Positions 7,181 through 15,947 of a stretch of DNA of 33,036 nucleotides are shown here, piece after piece. The stretch spans positions 1-33,036 of the forward strand of contig JBJKPP010000211.1 of the NCBI GenBank assembly GCA_046706145.1, given 5' to 3'. Under the pieces are notes generated by a model. It ran no database searches. It saw nothing but the letters and a program-made list of their open reading frames with translations, and was not told where the DNA came from. This DNA is from JBJKPP01 sp046706145 (GTDB taxonomy: Bacteria; Bacteroidota; Ignavibacteria; Ignavibacteriales; Ignavibacteriaceae). Made by a program: the position numbers and the translations under genes. Within the stretch, counting starts at the first letter, position 1; each line of letters starts with the position of its first letter.

Positions 7181-8362
7181 ATGAAAAAGGTAGTAATAAC
7201 ATCGGCTAAAAGAACCCCTGTTGGTTCATTTGGTGGTTCGTTATCTAGTTTTAGCGCTGCTGAATTAGGAAGTTTTGCAATTAAAGGAATTTTAGAAGAG
7301 ACTAAGATTGACCCAGGCATTGTGGATGAAGTTATTATGGGAAATGTTTTAACAGCAGGACAAGGTCAAGCTCCAGCCAGACAGGCCGCACTGTTCGCTG
7401 GTTTGCCTAATAAGACTGAAGCAATGACTATAAATAAGATGTGCGGCAGCGGATTAAAAGCAGTAATGCTTGCTCATCAAGCAATCTTGTTAGATGACGC
7501 TGAAGTAATTATAGCAGGCGGCCAGGAAAGTATGAGCAATGCGCCGTATTTATTACAGAAAGCAAGATTTGGATATAAGCTTGGGAACTCTGAAATTGTA
7601 GATTCTATGATAACTGACGGCCTTTGGGATGTATATAATAACATTCATATGGGCAGTTGCGCTGAAGCCTGTGCAAAAGATTTTAAGTTTACAAGAGAGC
7701 AATTAGATAATTTTGCTGTAAACTCATACAAAAATGCTTTAGATGCGCAAAAGAATGGAAAGTTTGATGACGAAATTGTAAAAGTATCAATTAAAACTAA
7801 GACAGGTGTTGAGTTCGTTTCTATTGATGAGGAACCCGGAAAAGTAAATTTTGAGAAAATCCCTAAACTTAGGCCAGCTTTTGAAAAAGATGGAATAGTA
7901 ACAGCAGCGAATTCTTCAAGTTTAAATGATGGGGCTGCTGCTTTATTAGTTATGACTGAGGAGAAAGCCAAGAAACTGGGATTAAAGCCGATGGTAGAAA
8001 TTATTGCACAGAGTTCAGCTGCCAAAGCACCGGTGGAATTTACTACAGCACCTGCAGACGCTATAAATAAGGTGCTTACAAAAGCTAAAATGACAGTTGC
8101 TGATATTGATTTATATGAAATAAACGAGGCGTTTTCCGTTGTATCACTAGCTGTAAACAAACTTCTGCGATTGAACCCTGAGAAAGTTAATCCTAATGGG
8201 GGAGCGGTTGCTTTGGGACATCCTATTGGTGCAAGTGGGGCACGCATCCTAACTACTCTCATTTATGAAATGAAAAGAAGAAATTCTAAATATGGTTTGG
8301 CTTCACTTTGTATCGGCGGGGGAGAGGCATCTGCATTAATTGTTAAAAATTATAACAATTAG
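7181..8362 (+). CDS. Acetyl-CoA C-acetyltransferase (thiolase)
   Basis: Thiolase condenses two acetyl-CoA to acetoacetyl-CoA, or runs in reverse in beta-oxidation. The 393-aa length is typical of biosynthetic (PhaA/AtoB/ThlA) thiolases. The acylated nucleophile is Cys88 in NKMCGSGLKA. The catalytic pair is His347 (GGAVALGHPIGASG) and Cys377 (LCIGGGEA). GGQESMSNAP matches the conserved thiolase segment near residue 110. The ATG is preceded by an AT-rich region with no clear ribosome-binding site. The next gene, 10 nt downstream, is the cognate 3-hydroxyacyl-CoA dehydrogenase, so the pair yields 3-hydroxybutyryl-CoA. No crotonase or PHA synthase is present to say whether the route is butyrate, PHB or degradation. 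A phasin-like gene lies elsewhere in the window (23042-23368). Confidence 0.95.
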   Translation: MKKVVITSAKRTPVGSFGGSLSSFSAAELGSFAIKGILEETKIDPGIVDEVIMGNVLTAGQGQAPARQAALFAGLPNKTEAMTINKMCGSGLKAVMLAHQAILLDDAEVIIAGGQESMSNAPYLLQKARFGYKLGNSEIVDSMITDGLWDVYNNIHMGSCAEACAKDFKFTREQLDNFAVNSYKNALDAQKNGKFDDEIVKVSIKTKTGVEFVSIDEEPGKVNFEKIPKLRPAFEKDGIVTAANSSSLNDGAAALLVMTEEKAKKLGLKPMVEIIAQSSAAKAPVEFTTAPADAINKVLTKAKMTVADIDLYEINEAFSVVSLAVNKLLRLNPEKVNPNGGAVALGHPIGASGARILTTLIYEMKRRNSKYGLASLCIGGGEASALIVKNYNN

Positions 8363-8372
8363 GGGATAAACC

Positions 8373-9224
8373 ATGGACATAAAAACTATTTCAGTTATTG
8401 GCGGTGGAACGATGGGGAATGGAATTGCCCACCTGTTTGCCTGGAAAGGTTATCAAGTTAACCTAGTGGAAATGAATCAGCAACTGCTTGAAAAAGCAAT
8501 AAACACTATTTATGCAAATCTTGATAGGCAAGTTAAAAAAGGAATTTTATCTGATGCAGATAAGGGGAATGCCCTTAGCAAAATTAATAAGATTGTAGGT
8601 GTTGATAACGTTCCAAAAGAATCAGACATTATTATTGAAGCAATATATGAAGATAAACAGGCTAAGCTATCTATATTTAATAAATTAAACGACTTTGTTA
8701 AAGATGAAACTATATTCTGTTCAAACACTTCTTCAATTTCAATAACTGAGCTATCTCAAACAGGACGTCAAGATAAATTTATCGGTATGCATTTTATGAA
8801 TCCTGTTCCGGTTATGAAACTTGTCGAAGTTATTAGAGGATATTCAACCAGCGATGAAACATATAATAAAATTAAAGAACTTGCAATTAAATTGGATAAA
8901 ACTCCAGTTGAGGTTTTTGACTATCCCGGATTTATCTCAAACAGAATACTTATGCCTATGATAAACGAAGCAATTTTTGCTTTGATGGAAGGTGTTGCAT
9001 CTGCTGAAGACATTGACACAGTCATGAAACTCGGAATGAATCATCCAATGGGTCCCCTAACTTTAGCGGACTTTATTGGCCTAGATGTTTGTCTGGCAAT
9101 AATGAATGTTTTATATAATGGATATGGAGATTCAAAATATCGTCCTTGCCCACTATTGAAAAAAATGGTTGCAGCTAATCGACTCGGCAGAAAAACCGGG
9201 GAAGGTTTTTTTAAGTACAAATAG
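8373..9224 (+). CDS. hbd: 3-hydroxybutyryl-CoA dehydrogenase
   Basis: This NAD(P)-dependent enzyme interconverts acetoacetyl-CoA and 3-hydroxybutyryl-CoA. The 283-aa protein has a Rossmann loop GGGTMGNGIA starting at residue 10. The catalytic-region signature is HFMNPVPVMKLVEVIRG, and the C-terminal dimerisation domain ends HPMGPLTLADFIGLD and GRKTGEGFFKYK. It is a single-domain short enzyme (HbdA/PaaH type), not a fused FadB. It starts 10 nt after the thiolase with a purine-rich AGGGGAT upstream, indicating an operon. The stop is 13 nt before the likely start of the CLC gene. Confidence 0.95.
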   Translation: MDIKTISVIGGGTMGNGIAHLFAWKGYQVNLVEMNQQLLEKAINTIYANLDRQVKKGILSDADKGNALSKINKIVGVDNVPKESDIIIEAIYEDKQAKLSIFNKLNDFVKDETIFCSNTSSISITELSQTGRQDKFIGMHFMNPVPVMKLVEVIRGYSTSDETYNKIKELAIKLDKTPVEVFDYPGFISNRILMPMINEAIFALMEGVASAEDIDTVMKLGMNHPMGPLTLADFIGLDVCLAIMNVLYNGYGDSKYRPCPLLKKMVAANRLGRKTGEGFFKYK

Positions 9225-9237
9225 GGTAATAAGCGGC

Positions 9238-11067
9238 TTGCAGATTTATAGTAAATTAAGACTCTTTTCTAGATTTTATAAGAATAAGGTTATCCGCTTT
9301 TTCAAATCTTTCACTTTCTCACAAGAGACATATTTATTACTTCTCGGTGGAATCATTGGTTTACTAAGTGGTTATGCTGCAGTAACTTACAAACTTTCTA
9401 TAAGATTGGTTAAAGATTTTTTCTTTGATTTACCAGGCAAATTTTTCGGAGTAAGCACACTAATTGGTTACCATACATGGGCAAGCTCAATAATTCTTAT
9501 ATCCATTCCTGCAATCGGCGGACTATTAGTCGGCATATTGGCAAAATACTTTCAGGAAGCCAGGAAAGGTGAAGGAATACCTACAACAATTGACGCTGTT
9601 GCTTCTAGGGGTGGCGTAATCAAAGGCAGCCAGGGCTTTCTTAAAACGGTAGGTGCTGTTATAAGTCTTGGTACTGGTGGAGCTGGCGGAAATGAAGGGC
9701 CCGTAGTTATGATTGGATCTTCAATTGCGTCTTCTTTAGGCAGATATTTATCAGTTTCACCAGACAGATTAAAAATTTTAGTTGGCTGTGGTGCAGCTGC
9801 GGGACTTGCGGCAGCTTATAATGCACCTTTAGGCGGAGCTTTGTTCTCAATGGAAATTATCTTGAGAACTTTCAACGCCAAGAGTTTCAGCCCTATTATT
9901 ATTGCATCAGTATTTGCAACAGTAGTTTCAAGAAGTTACCTCGGCTCTGAACCCGCTTTTAAAACATCAACATTCCATCTAGTCTCAAATTATGAGTTTA
10001 TTTTTTATGTAATTCTGGGTGTTTTAGCAGCTTTCACAGCTGTATATTTTGTTAGAGCATTCATGAGAATAGATGAATACTTTGACTTAAAGGATAAAAT
10101 TCCAATTTGGCTGAAGCCAGCAATTGGCGGTCTGTTTGTGGGTATGATTGGCCTGTATTTACCAGGTATTTTTAGCTTTAGTGAAGCAGCCGTAGATAAT
10201 ACAATTTTTAATGGTACGCCGTTCCTAATCTTAATCTTGATGTTACTTTTTAAACCCATCGCGACTTCTTTTACAATTGGTTCCGGCGGTAATGGTGGAA
10301 CTTTTTCACCGAGCATTTTTACAGGCGCTATGCTTGGGGGTGCGTTCGGCCAGGCAGTAAATTACTTTTTCCCGAGTATTAGTGCGCCTCCGGGAGCCTA
10401 CGCGCTTGTTGGTATGGCTGCAGTGGTTGCTGGAACTACACATGCCTCGCTCACAGCATTGATAATGGTCTTCGAAATGACCGATAATTATAGAATTATT
10501 TTACCTCTTATGCTTACAATTATTATATCTACAACTATTTCAAAGGCCATTCTAAAGGGCTCGTTATATACTCTTAAATTTGATAAAGAAGGCAAAGGGA
10601 TTGACATATATGGACGAAAGGTATCTGTTCTTAAGAGTATGCCTGTTAGGAATTTGATAGAGAGCAGTGCTGATATTGTGAATGAAAATACTTCGTTCAA
10701 GCAGGTGTTAGAAGCCGTTAAAGCTTCACGCTTTAATTATATTCTTGTAAAGAATTCTGATTCAAGAGTAGTAGGAAAAATCGCATTTGAAGATTTAAGA
10801 GATGCAGTGTTGGATGAAGAAACAAGAAACATACTGGATTTCCTAGTAGCCGGTGATTTGATGACTAAGGAAGTAGTTTCCATTACAAATGATGCAAACA
10901 GTGAATCAGCTTTAAATTTATTAGAAAAAGAAGACCTGGATTACATGCCGGTTTTAGAAAAACAAAGCGGGAATTATGTAGGGATAATATCAAAAGAGAA
11001 CATTCTTAAAAAGTACCAAAACGAGTTATTTGTTCAGCAAAGCGAACATGACCTTGCGCTGGGATGA
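9238..11067 (+). CDS. CLC-family chloride channel/antiporter with C-terminal CBS domains
   Basis: Multi-span CLC membrane protein with a cytosolic CBS pair (about residues 480-600). Numbering is from the TTG at 9238, 13 nt after hbd and behind AGGG; an in-frame TTG at 9169 would overlap hbd by 56 nt. The CLC motifs are GEGIP at 111-115, GNEGP at 151-155 with gating Glu153, GGNGGTFSPSIF, and Tyr388 in PGAYALVGMAA. In motif one the position of E. coli Ser107 is Glu112. By alignment to E. coli GILFIIEEM, the internal proton glutamate (Glu203) is replaced by Ile207, while Glu206 matches Glu202. That loss suggests a channel-like or weakly coupled transporter (inference). The CBS domains suggest nucleotide regulation. 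Not a CLC-F fluoride exporter by its first motif. Confidence 0.9.
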   Translation: MQIYSKLRLFSRFYKNKVIRFFKSFTFSQETYLLLLGGIIGLLSGYAAVTYKLSIRLVKDFFFDLPGKFFGVSTLIGYHTWASSIILISIPAIGGLLVGILAKYFQEARKGEGIPTTIDAVASRGGVIKGSQGFLKTVGAVISLGTGGAGGNEGPVVMIGSSIASSLGRYLSVSPDRLKILVGCGAAAGLAAAYNAPLGGALFSMEIILRTFNAKSFSPIIIASVFATVVSRSYLGSEPAFKTSTFHLVSNYEFIFYVILGVLAAFTAVYFVRAFMRIDEYFDLKDKIPIWLKPAIGGLFVGMIGLYLPGIFSFSEAAVDNTIFNGTPFLILILMLLFKPIATSFTIGSGGNGGTFSPSIFTGAMLGGAFGQAVNYFFPSISAPPGAYALVGMAAVVAGTTHASLTALIMVFEMTDNYRIILPLMLTIIISTTISKAILKGSLYTLKFDKEGKGIDIYGRKVSVLKSMPVRNLIESSADIVNENTSFKQVLEAVKASRFNYILVKNSDSRVVGKIAFEDLRDAVLDEETRNILDFLVAGDLMTKEVVSITNDANSESALNLLEKEDLDYMPVLEKQSGNYVGIISKENILKKYQNELFVQQSEHDLALG

Positions 11068-11073
11068 TTGTCC

Positions 11074-11089
11074 CATAATGTATATTATG
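11074..11089. terminator. Small palindrome between convergent genes
   Basis: CATAAT (11074-11079) and ATTATG (11084-11089) form a 6-bp AT-rich hairpin with a 4-nt loop, in the 44-nt gap between the CLC gene and the convergent 68-aa protein gene. There is no good U-tract on either side. It may be a weak bidirectional terminator; support is low. Confidence 0.25.
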
Positions 11090-11111
11090 TAAACTAAAAT
11101 TAACACTTAAA

Positions 11112-11318
11112 TTAAAGCATTCCGCTTAGTCTTAAGTACATATACAAGATTATTACTAAGAATATCCCCCACACTAATGGGTTTCTCTTCTTCCTCTTCA
11201 CCTTCAGTTGATTTGAAAAACCAATTCGCTTCTTAGCTTTTTCTTTTTCATCCTTCCGCGGATCGTAAAATCTGGGAGTATAATCGAAAACCCTATGTTT
11301 TGGTTTTTTCATTAACAT
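11112..11318 (-). CDS. Small basic tail-anchored membrane protein of unknown function
   Basis: The 68-aa protein has a conserved-looking N-terminus (KHRVFDYTPRFYDPRKDEKE), a lysine/arginine-rich middle, and a single C-terminal hydrophobic helix (PLVWGIFLVIILYMYLRL) ending four residues before the stop. This predicts a tail-anchored inner-membrane protein with a cytosolic basic domain. I recall similar short proteins with an F-x-Y-x-P-R-F-Y-D-P motif in Bacteroidota, but no named function. It lies 36 nt after ftsY in the same direction. GAGG ten nt before the first ATG supports the MLMKK start. Position behind the SRP receptor is suggestive of membrane biogenesis but proves nothing. Confidence 0.75.
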   Translation of the reverse strand: MLMKKPKHRVFDYTPRFYDPRKDEKEKAKKRIGFSNQLKVKRKKRNPLVWGIFLVIILYMYLRLSGML

Positions 11319-11332
11319 AGTCGTTTCGCCTC

Positions 11333-11354
11333 GTTATTATAACTTGATAATAAC
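11333..11354 (-). terminator. AT-rich hairpin between ftsY and the 68-aa gene
   Basis: GTTATTA (11333-11339) and TAATAAC (11348-11354) pair over an 8-nt loop, directly after the ftsY stop codon. The stem is all but one base pair AT and no U-tract follows on the minus strand, so it is more likely a processing or stability element than a terminator. Confidence 0.25.
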
Positions 11355-12311
11355 TTAATTAAATATTGCGGACAAAAATAAGTCAACATCAAAAGTTTGT
11401 AAATCATTTATCCCTTCACCAATACCTATATATTTTATTGGTATTTTTTGTTCCGCAACTATCTGGAAAATTACGCCGCCCTTAGCTGTTCCATCTAGCT
11501 TTGTAATAATTATACCACTTATGTCAGTTATTTTAGAAAATTCTCTAGCTTGCTGTATGGCATTTTGGCCTGTGTTTCCATCAAGAACCAACAAAGTTTC
11601 ATTTGGAGCGTAAGGTAATACCTTTTTTATAACTCTTTTAATCTTATTTAGTTCCTCCATTAAGTTAGCTTTATTGTGCAAACGTCCGGCTGTATCAATA
11701 ATAACAACATCGTGACCGTTGTTTTTGGCTTTCTCGATAACATCATAAGCAACAGAAGATGGATCCGCGCCTTTGTTTTTCTGGACAATATCAACACCAG
11801 CTTTTTGTGCCCATATTTCTAACTGTTCGTTTGCGGCAGCTCTAAATGTATCAGCAGCTCCCACAACCACTTTTAAGCCAGCATTTTTATAATTGTGGGC
11901 TAGCTTGCCAACCGTTGTTGTCTTCCCTACTCCATTAACACCGATAACCAGTATAACATATGGTTTAAACCTGGTCACATCCTCATCGTCGTTTTGGTTT
12001 GAATCGGCTTGTCCGTTAGGCATGTTTGATTTTAAAACCTGGGATAGTTCTTTTTTTATCGAATCAACAATGCTTGTATTCTTTCTGTCTCTTTCCAGCG
12101 TATTAAAATATCTTGCTCTATCTATAACTTTTTCTACTATATCATACCCTATGTCAGAGCCAACAAGAATTTCTTCAATTTTGTCTAAAGTCTTTTCATC
12201 TAGAACCGCTCTACCTGTAACTAATTCATTAATATTATCAATGAGTTTCTTTCTTGTTTTTGATAGACCGTTCTTTAACTTTTCAAGGTTTAAGTTCTTA
12301 AATAGTGCCAT
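11355..12311 (-). CDS. ftsY: Signal recognition particle receptor FtsY
   Basis: FtsY is the SRP-receptor GTPase that delivers ribosome-nascent-chain complexes to the membrane translocon. The 318-aa protein is the compact form: an N-domain helical bundle (1-95), a short acidic linker (QADSNQNDDEDV), then the GTPase G-domain. The P-loop is GVNGVGKT at 124-131; AADTFRAAA, DTAGRLHNK, TKLDGTAKGG and YIGIGEGINDL are the remaining G and insertion-box motifs. There is no long acidic A-domain as in E. coli. The start overlaps the end of pgsA by 14 nt, so the two are translationally linked. Confidence 0.96.
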   Translation of the reverse strand: MALFKNLNLEKLKNGLSKTRKKLIDNINELVTGRAVLDEKTLDKIEEILVGSDIGYDIVEKVIDRARYFNTLERDRKNTSIVDSIKKELSQVLKSNMPNGQADSNQNDDEDVTRFKPYVILVIGVNGVGKTTTVGKLAHNYKNAGLKVVVGAADTFRAAANEQLEIWAQKAGVDIVQKNKGADPSSVAYDVIEKAKNNGHDVVIIDTAGRLHNKANLMEELNKIKRVIKKVLPYAPNETLLVLDGNTGQNAIQQAREFSKITDISGIIITKLDGTAKGGVIFQIVAEQKIPIKYIGIGEGINDLQTFDVDLFLSAIFN

Positions 12312-12885
12312 AGTTATTTTTCTTTAAATATTCTGTTGCGCGAATAATATATGTAATTAATGAAACGAAAATTAGTACTATGCTTGTGTAATAAAAAATT
12401 AAGTATATTAAATTATCTTGTTGAATTCCAACTATGGCTAAGACCATAACAATGCTTATTATAGTGACTGTAACTTTACCGACATAATTTGAAGGAAGAA
12501 CTTTGCCGATTTTACTCGTTACATAAATTCCTCCAATTAGGATTATAACGTCTCTTAATACGACAATCCAAAAATAATAAGCTGGCAGTAACTCCAGAAG
12601 AAATAATCTTAATACAATGACTCCAACCCCAATTTTATCAGCCAAAGGATCTATTACTTTTCCAATTTCTGTTATTTCATTTCTTTTTCTGGCAAAATAA
12701 CCATCCAGAAAATCTGTTAGCATCATGACAAGACAAATTCCAAGGACAATAAATCTGATATTGATAGAACTTGTTTGTTCCGCAGATGTGCTTAAGTTAC
12801 CAAGTAAAATCCAAATTGGTATAGCGAGAAGAAGCCTTAAGAAGCTAAGGATATTTGAGGTGGTCAATACTTTTTCTTTTTTCAT
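12298..12885 (-). CDS. pgsA: CDP-diacylglycerol--glycerol-3-phosphate 3-phosphatidyltransferase
   Basis: PgsA makes phosphatidylglycerol phosphate, the committed step to phosphatidylglycerol and cardiolipin. The CDP-alcohol phosphotransferase motif DxxDGxxAR-x8-GxxxDxxxD is complete, running from DFLDGYFAR to GKVIDPLAD around residues 57-83. The 195-aa length and about four to five hydrophobic segments fit an integral membrane enzyme. The gene sits 67 nt after purF and overlaps ftsY by 14 nt. PgsA is favoured over PssA because of the ISNILSFLR-type N-terminus and short length, but other CDP-alcohol transferases share the motif. Confidence 0.92.
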   Translation of the reverse strand: MKKEKVLTTSNILSFLRLLLAIPIWILLGNLSTSAEQTSSINIRFIVLGICLVMMLTDFLDGYFARKRNEITEIGKVIDPLADKIGVGVIVLRLFLLELLPAYYFWIVVLRDVIILIGGIYVTSKIGKVLPSNYVGKVTVTIISIVMVLAIVGIQQDNLIYLIFYYTSIVLIFVSLITYIIRATEYLKKNNYGTI

Positions 12886-12952
12886 TACTAGTTTGGAGAA
12901 CTTGAACTGTAGAAGATTTAATTATAAAAAATTAGAAAATTCAATTAAAGGT

Positions 12953-14434
12953 CTAAGCCTCGTAGATTTCCTTTTTGAAGTTATGATCAACTTTGGTAGG
13001 GTAATTCCCTGAAAAACAAGCAGTACAGAAATTACTTGAATCAGCTTCTGAGACAGCTTCGAGCATTTCATCAATAGTCAAATATTCCAGGCTATCTACA
13101 TTCAACATTTTTTCAATTTGCTTTATATTTCCATCAGCTCTACATGCTATCAATTCTTCCTTGCTAGGAAAATCCATCCCGTAATAACATGGATACATTA
13201 TTGGCGAAGATGAAATACGAAGATGAATTTCTTTCGGATTAGCTTCTCTTATTAGATTTATTAGTTGTCTGGATGTAGTTCCTCGTACTATAGAATCATC
13301 TATTATCACAACTGTTCTATTTTCCAGTACTCCTTTAACTATGTTGAACTTAATCCTAACTCCTATTTCCCTGTTTTCCTGTCCAGGCTTTATGAAAGTG
13401 CGTCCGATATAGTGACTCCTAATCAGTCCAATTTCCAGTTTTGAAGGAATGCCCATTTTCTCAAGCTCGGATTGATAACCGATAGCGGTAGTGTTTGAAC
13501 TATCGGGAACGCTAATTACTATTACTTTTTCATCATCTTTGTCTAACACTGGATGTTTTCTTGCAAGCACTTTCCCCAGTCTTCTTCTCATTTTATCAAC
13601 GTTGTGGCCAAAGATAAAGCTATCCGGTCTTGAAAAATATATATACTCAAATATACAGTGCTTTTGCTGGCTCTCCTTTTCGCAGATACTTACTGATTTT
13701 AAGTTACCAGTCTCAACCACTTCCCTATCGATGATTACCATCTCACCAGGTTCAACTTCTCTTACAAACTCAGCAGAAATAATGTCAAATGCGCATGTCT
13801 CGGATGCTACAACAAAAGAATCATTTAATTTACCAATAGAAAGCGGTCTAAAGCCAAAAGGGTCTCTCGCTGCGATTAATTTATCGTCTGTTAAAATAGC
13901 CAGGCAATATGCACCTTCTACTTTATTTAACGCTTCTTTTATCTGGTCAATTTGGTTGTCGAGCTTGCTTCTTGCAATTAAATGGAGAATAACTTCTGTA
14001 TCGCTTGTAGTTTGAAAAATTGCTCCTTCGTTTACTAATTCTTCTCTTAATTCCTTAGCATTAGTTAAATTACCGTTATGCGATACCGCAATGTTTCCCG
14101 CTCTATAATGAACAATAAAAGGTTGAATATTCTTGATAGAATCCGATGAGCCGGTAGTTGAATAACGGTTATGGCCGATTGCTGAATTACCTACCAAAAT
14201 ATTCTTAAAAATTTTAGTATCGGAAAATACTTCGGAAACAAGGCCCTCGTTTTTGTAAACATTAAATACAGAGTGTCCCTTTTGATTTATACTTTTTGTG
14301 ACAATTCCTGAAGCTTCCTGTCCCCTATGCTGAAGTGCATGTAATCCATAATAAGTTTTAGCTGCGGCGGCTTCGGTTCCAAAAATTCCGAAGACTCCAC
14401 AATGACATTTAGGTTTATCGCGTTCTATAATCAT
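12953..14434 (-). CDS. purF: Amidophosphoribosyltransferase (PurF)
   Basis: PurF catalyses the first committed step of purine synthesis: PRPP and glutamine give phosphoribosylamine. The 493-aa protein begins with an 11-residue propeptide before Cys12 (CGVFGIFG), which must be exposed by processing to act as the glutaminase nucleophile. The PRPP loop VVIIDDSIVRGTTS spans about 375-388. Four cysteines at 260, 416, 470 and 473 match the [4Fe-4S] ligands of the Bacillus-type enzyme, so this is the oxygen-sensitive iron-sulfur form. No other pur gene is adjacent; purF heads the purF-pgsA-ftsY run, with a promoter presumably in 14435-14623. Confidence 0.97.
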   Translation of the reverse strand: MIIERDKPKCHCGVFGIFGTEAAAAKTYYGLHALQHRGQEASGIVTKSINQKGHSVFNVYKNEGLVSEVFSDTKIFKNILVGNSAIGHNRYSTTGSSDSIKNIQPFIVHYRAGNIAVSHNGNLTNAKELREELVNEGAIFQTTSDTEVILHLIARSKLDNQIDQIKEALNKVEGAYCLAILTDDKLIAARDPFGFRPLSIGKLNDSFVVASETCAFDIISAEFVREVEPGEMVIIDREVVETGNLKSVSICEKESQQKHCIFEYIYFSRPDSFIFGHNVDKMRRRLGKVLARKHPVLDKDDEKVIVISVPDSSNTTAIGYQSELEKMGIPSKLEIGLIRSHYIGRTFIKPGQENREIGVRIKFNIVKGVLENRTVVIIDDSIVRGTTSRQLINLIREANPKEIHLRISSSPIMYPCYYGMDFPSKEELIACRADGNIKQIEKMLNVDSLEYLTIDEMLEAVSEADSSNFCTACFSGNYPTKVDHNFKKEIYEA

Positions 14435-14540
14435 TAAAATAAATTTGATAATTGAAGAGTTTAATTTAATGAATTATGTTAATTATAAAAATGATATAAG
14501 AATCATACTTAAGCTGATTAACTCTGATTTTTTGGTGATT

Positions 14541-14569
14541 TTGTTTTAATTTGTTGTGGAGTGTATATA
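14541..14569 (+). promoter_or_regulatory. Candidate promoter for the DinB-fold gene
   Basis: TTGTTT (14541-14546) and TATATA (14564-14569) are separated by 17 nt, a good sigma-70-like arrangement in the 189-nt gap between divergent purF and the DinB-like gene. It would give a leader of about 45-50 nt. Similar AT-rich pairs occur by chance in this genome, so confidence is moderate. Confidence 0.35.
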
Positions 14570-14623
14570 AATTATGATCAAAGGAACTGTATTTCTAACG
14601 CGTAAAGTTGTTAATTAACAGAA

Positions 14624-15130
14624 ATGATGAAGATGAAAAAAGAAATTATCTCCCAGTACAAAGCTTCCTTAAAAATGCTTAAGGATGTAACAGAAAGATG
14701 TCCGGAAGAACTTTGGGACAATAAAGAGTATGAAAATACTTACTGGCGAATTGTCTATCATACTCTTTTTTATGCATCGCTTTATTTAGATCCAGCTAAG
14801 TTCTCCCCGTGGAAAAAGCACAAACCCAATTATAACCATTTAGGCCCTACTAATGAAAATAATGAACCAATTATTATTAAAGAAGTATATTCTAAAAGTG
14901 AGATGATAGAATATTTGGAATCGATATATACCAAGTGTGAAAATTCAGTACAAACAAATTCTTTAGATGACAAAAGTGGAATTGAATGGCTTCCTACGAG
15001 CAAAGGCGAAGTGCATTTATATAATATTAGACACATCCAACATCATGTAGGTCAACTAATAGAACGGCTCCATCATATCGGAATTAGAGGAATTAGAGGA
15101 ATTAAATGGAAAAGTATGATTTCTGAGTAA
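14624..15130 (+). CDS. DinB/YfiT-like metalloprotein
   Basis: The 168-aa protein matches the DinB four-helix bundle fold, whose members bind a divalent metal and include thiol-dependent transferases, though most have no known reaction. The expected histidine triad is visible: His46 in RIVYHTLFY, and His137 with His141 in NIRHIQHHVGQL. The DinB name does not imply DNA polymerase IV. Three in-frame ATGs (14624, 14627, 14633) make the start uncertain and none has a good ribosome-binding site. The C-terminus encodes GIRGIRGIK from a short tandem 9-bp repeat (15080-15104). It appears monocistronic. Confidence 0.8.
   Translation: MMKMKKEIISQYKASLKMLKDVTERCPEELWDNKEYENTYWRIVYHTLFYASLYLDPAKFSPWKKHKPNYNHLGPTNENNEPIIIKEVYSKSEMIEYLESIYTKCENSVQTNSLDDKSGIEWLPTSKGEVHLYNIRHIQHHVGQLIERLHHIGIRGIRGIKWKSMISE
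15080..15104 (+). repeat. Tandem 9-bp repeat in the DinB-fold gene
   Basis: The unit GGAATTAGA occurs at 15080-15088 and 15089-15097, followed by a partial third copy (15098-15104), coding for Gly-Ile-Arg units. It keeps the reading frame, so copy-number change would only lengthen or shorten the tail. Confidence 0.6.
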
Positions 15131-15358
15131 ACATATCTTTCTTTCATAACAAATTTTACCTTACTAAAAACCGTGTGAGTTTGATTCAGACAAAGACTAT
15201 TTCCATTCTAATATGATTTTATTTTAAACTTTTTAGCTATATCTTATACGTGACGATTTTTAATTGAGAATAGAGCAATCCAATTTCTAAGAATCAGAGA
15301 CGGTTTATAACGTTATTTTCATGCAGATACTAATATTCGAATTATTACAAACACTTTG

Positions 15359-15940
15359 ATGAAATTTCTTGCTGCATTTATCGGCCTTCTTCTGATTTCA
15401 ATTTCACCAATTCGTGCACAATCTATCGGTGGCAGTGCTTTTGGCGCACCCGTTATAAAAGTAACTCAGATAAACAATCATTCTTCCCTTTTAGTAGGCG
15501 GCAAGGCAGGCTGGGTAATTAATAAACACATAGTTCTGGGGGGCGGCATTTACTCTTTGGTATCAAGAGTCGAAAGTGGTATGTATGATAGTCATAGCGG
15601 CAAACCCCTTAAATTAGGCTTCAATTACGGCGGATTGGAATTCGAGTATATGTTCCTACCGGATAATCCTTTAGATTTTTCTGTGGATATGCTATTTGCC
15701 GGCGGGGGACTTAAATATTCCGTTAGTAACGGCAATCCGTCTACTTCGGATTATTTAAGTCAAGACCTTCTGGTATGGGAACCTTCCGCTTATTTGGGAA
15801 TCCGGGTAATAAAATGGCTGCATATAGATTTAGGCTTAAGCTACAGAATTATTTCTTCATTTCAAGAAATATACAGCATAAAAAAATCTGATTTGCAGGG
15901 ATTAAGTTTTGTAATGTTAATAAAGTTCGGAAACTATTGA
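15359..15940 (+). CDS. Secreted outer-membrane beta-barrel-like protein of unknown function
   Basis: The product (193 aa from the ATG at 15359) has a signal peptide, MKFLAAFIGLLLISISPIRA, with cleavage likely after Ala-Gln or Arg-Ala. The mature part alternates hydrophobic and polar residues in strand-like blocks rich in glycine and aromatic residues (GGKAGWVINKHIVLGGGIY, LGFNYGGLEFEYMF, AYLGIRVIKWLHIDLGLSYRI). It ends LSFVMLIKFGNY, a typical barrel closing strand though the last residue is Tyr. This suggests a small outer-membrane barrel. No domain name is recognised. It forms a pair with the DUF2279 gene, which starts 7 nt downstream. Confidence 0.75.
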   Translation: MKFLAAFIGLLLISISPIRAQSIGGSAFGAPVIKVTQINNHSSLLVGGKAGWVINKHIVLGGGIYSLVSRVESGMYDSHSGKPLKLGFNYGGLEFEYMFLPDNPLDFSVDMLFAGGGLKYSVSNGNPSTSDYLSQDLLVWEPSAYLGIRVIKWLHIDLGLSYRIISSFQEIYSIKKSDLQGLSFVMLIKFGNY

Positions 15941-15947
15941 AATCAAT

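Noticed and set aside
7645..8262. 205-aa minus-strand reading opposite the thiolase.
   Set aside because: Antisense to a conserved catalytic region; low-complexity Ser/Ala composition and no initiation signals.
12725..13012. Plus-strand 95-aa reading across the purF-pgsA gap.
   Set aside because: It overlaps both strongly supported minus-strand genes at its ends and has no ribosome-binding site or family resemblance.
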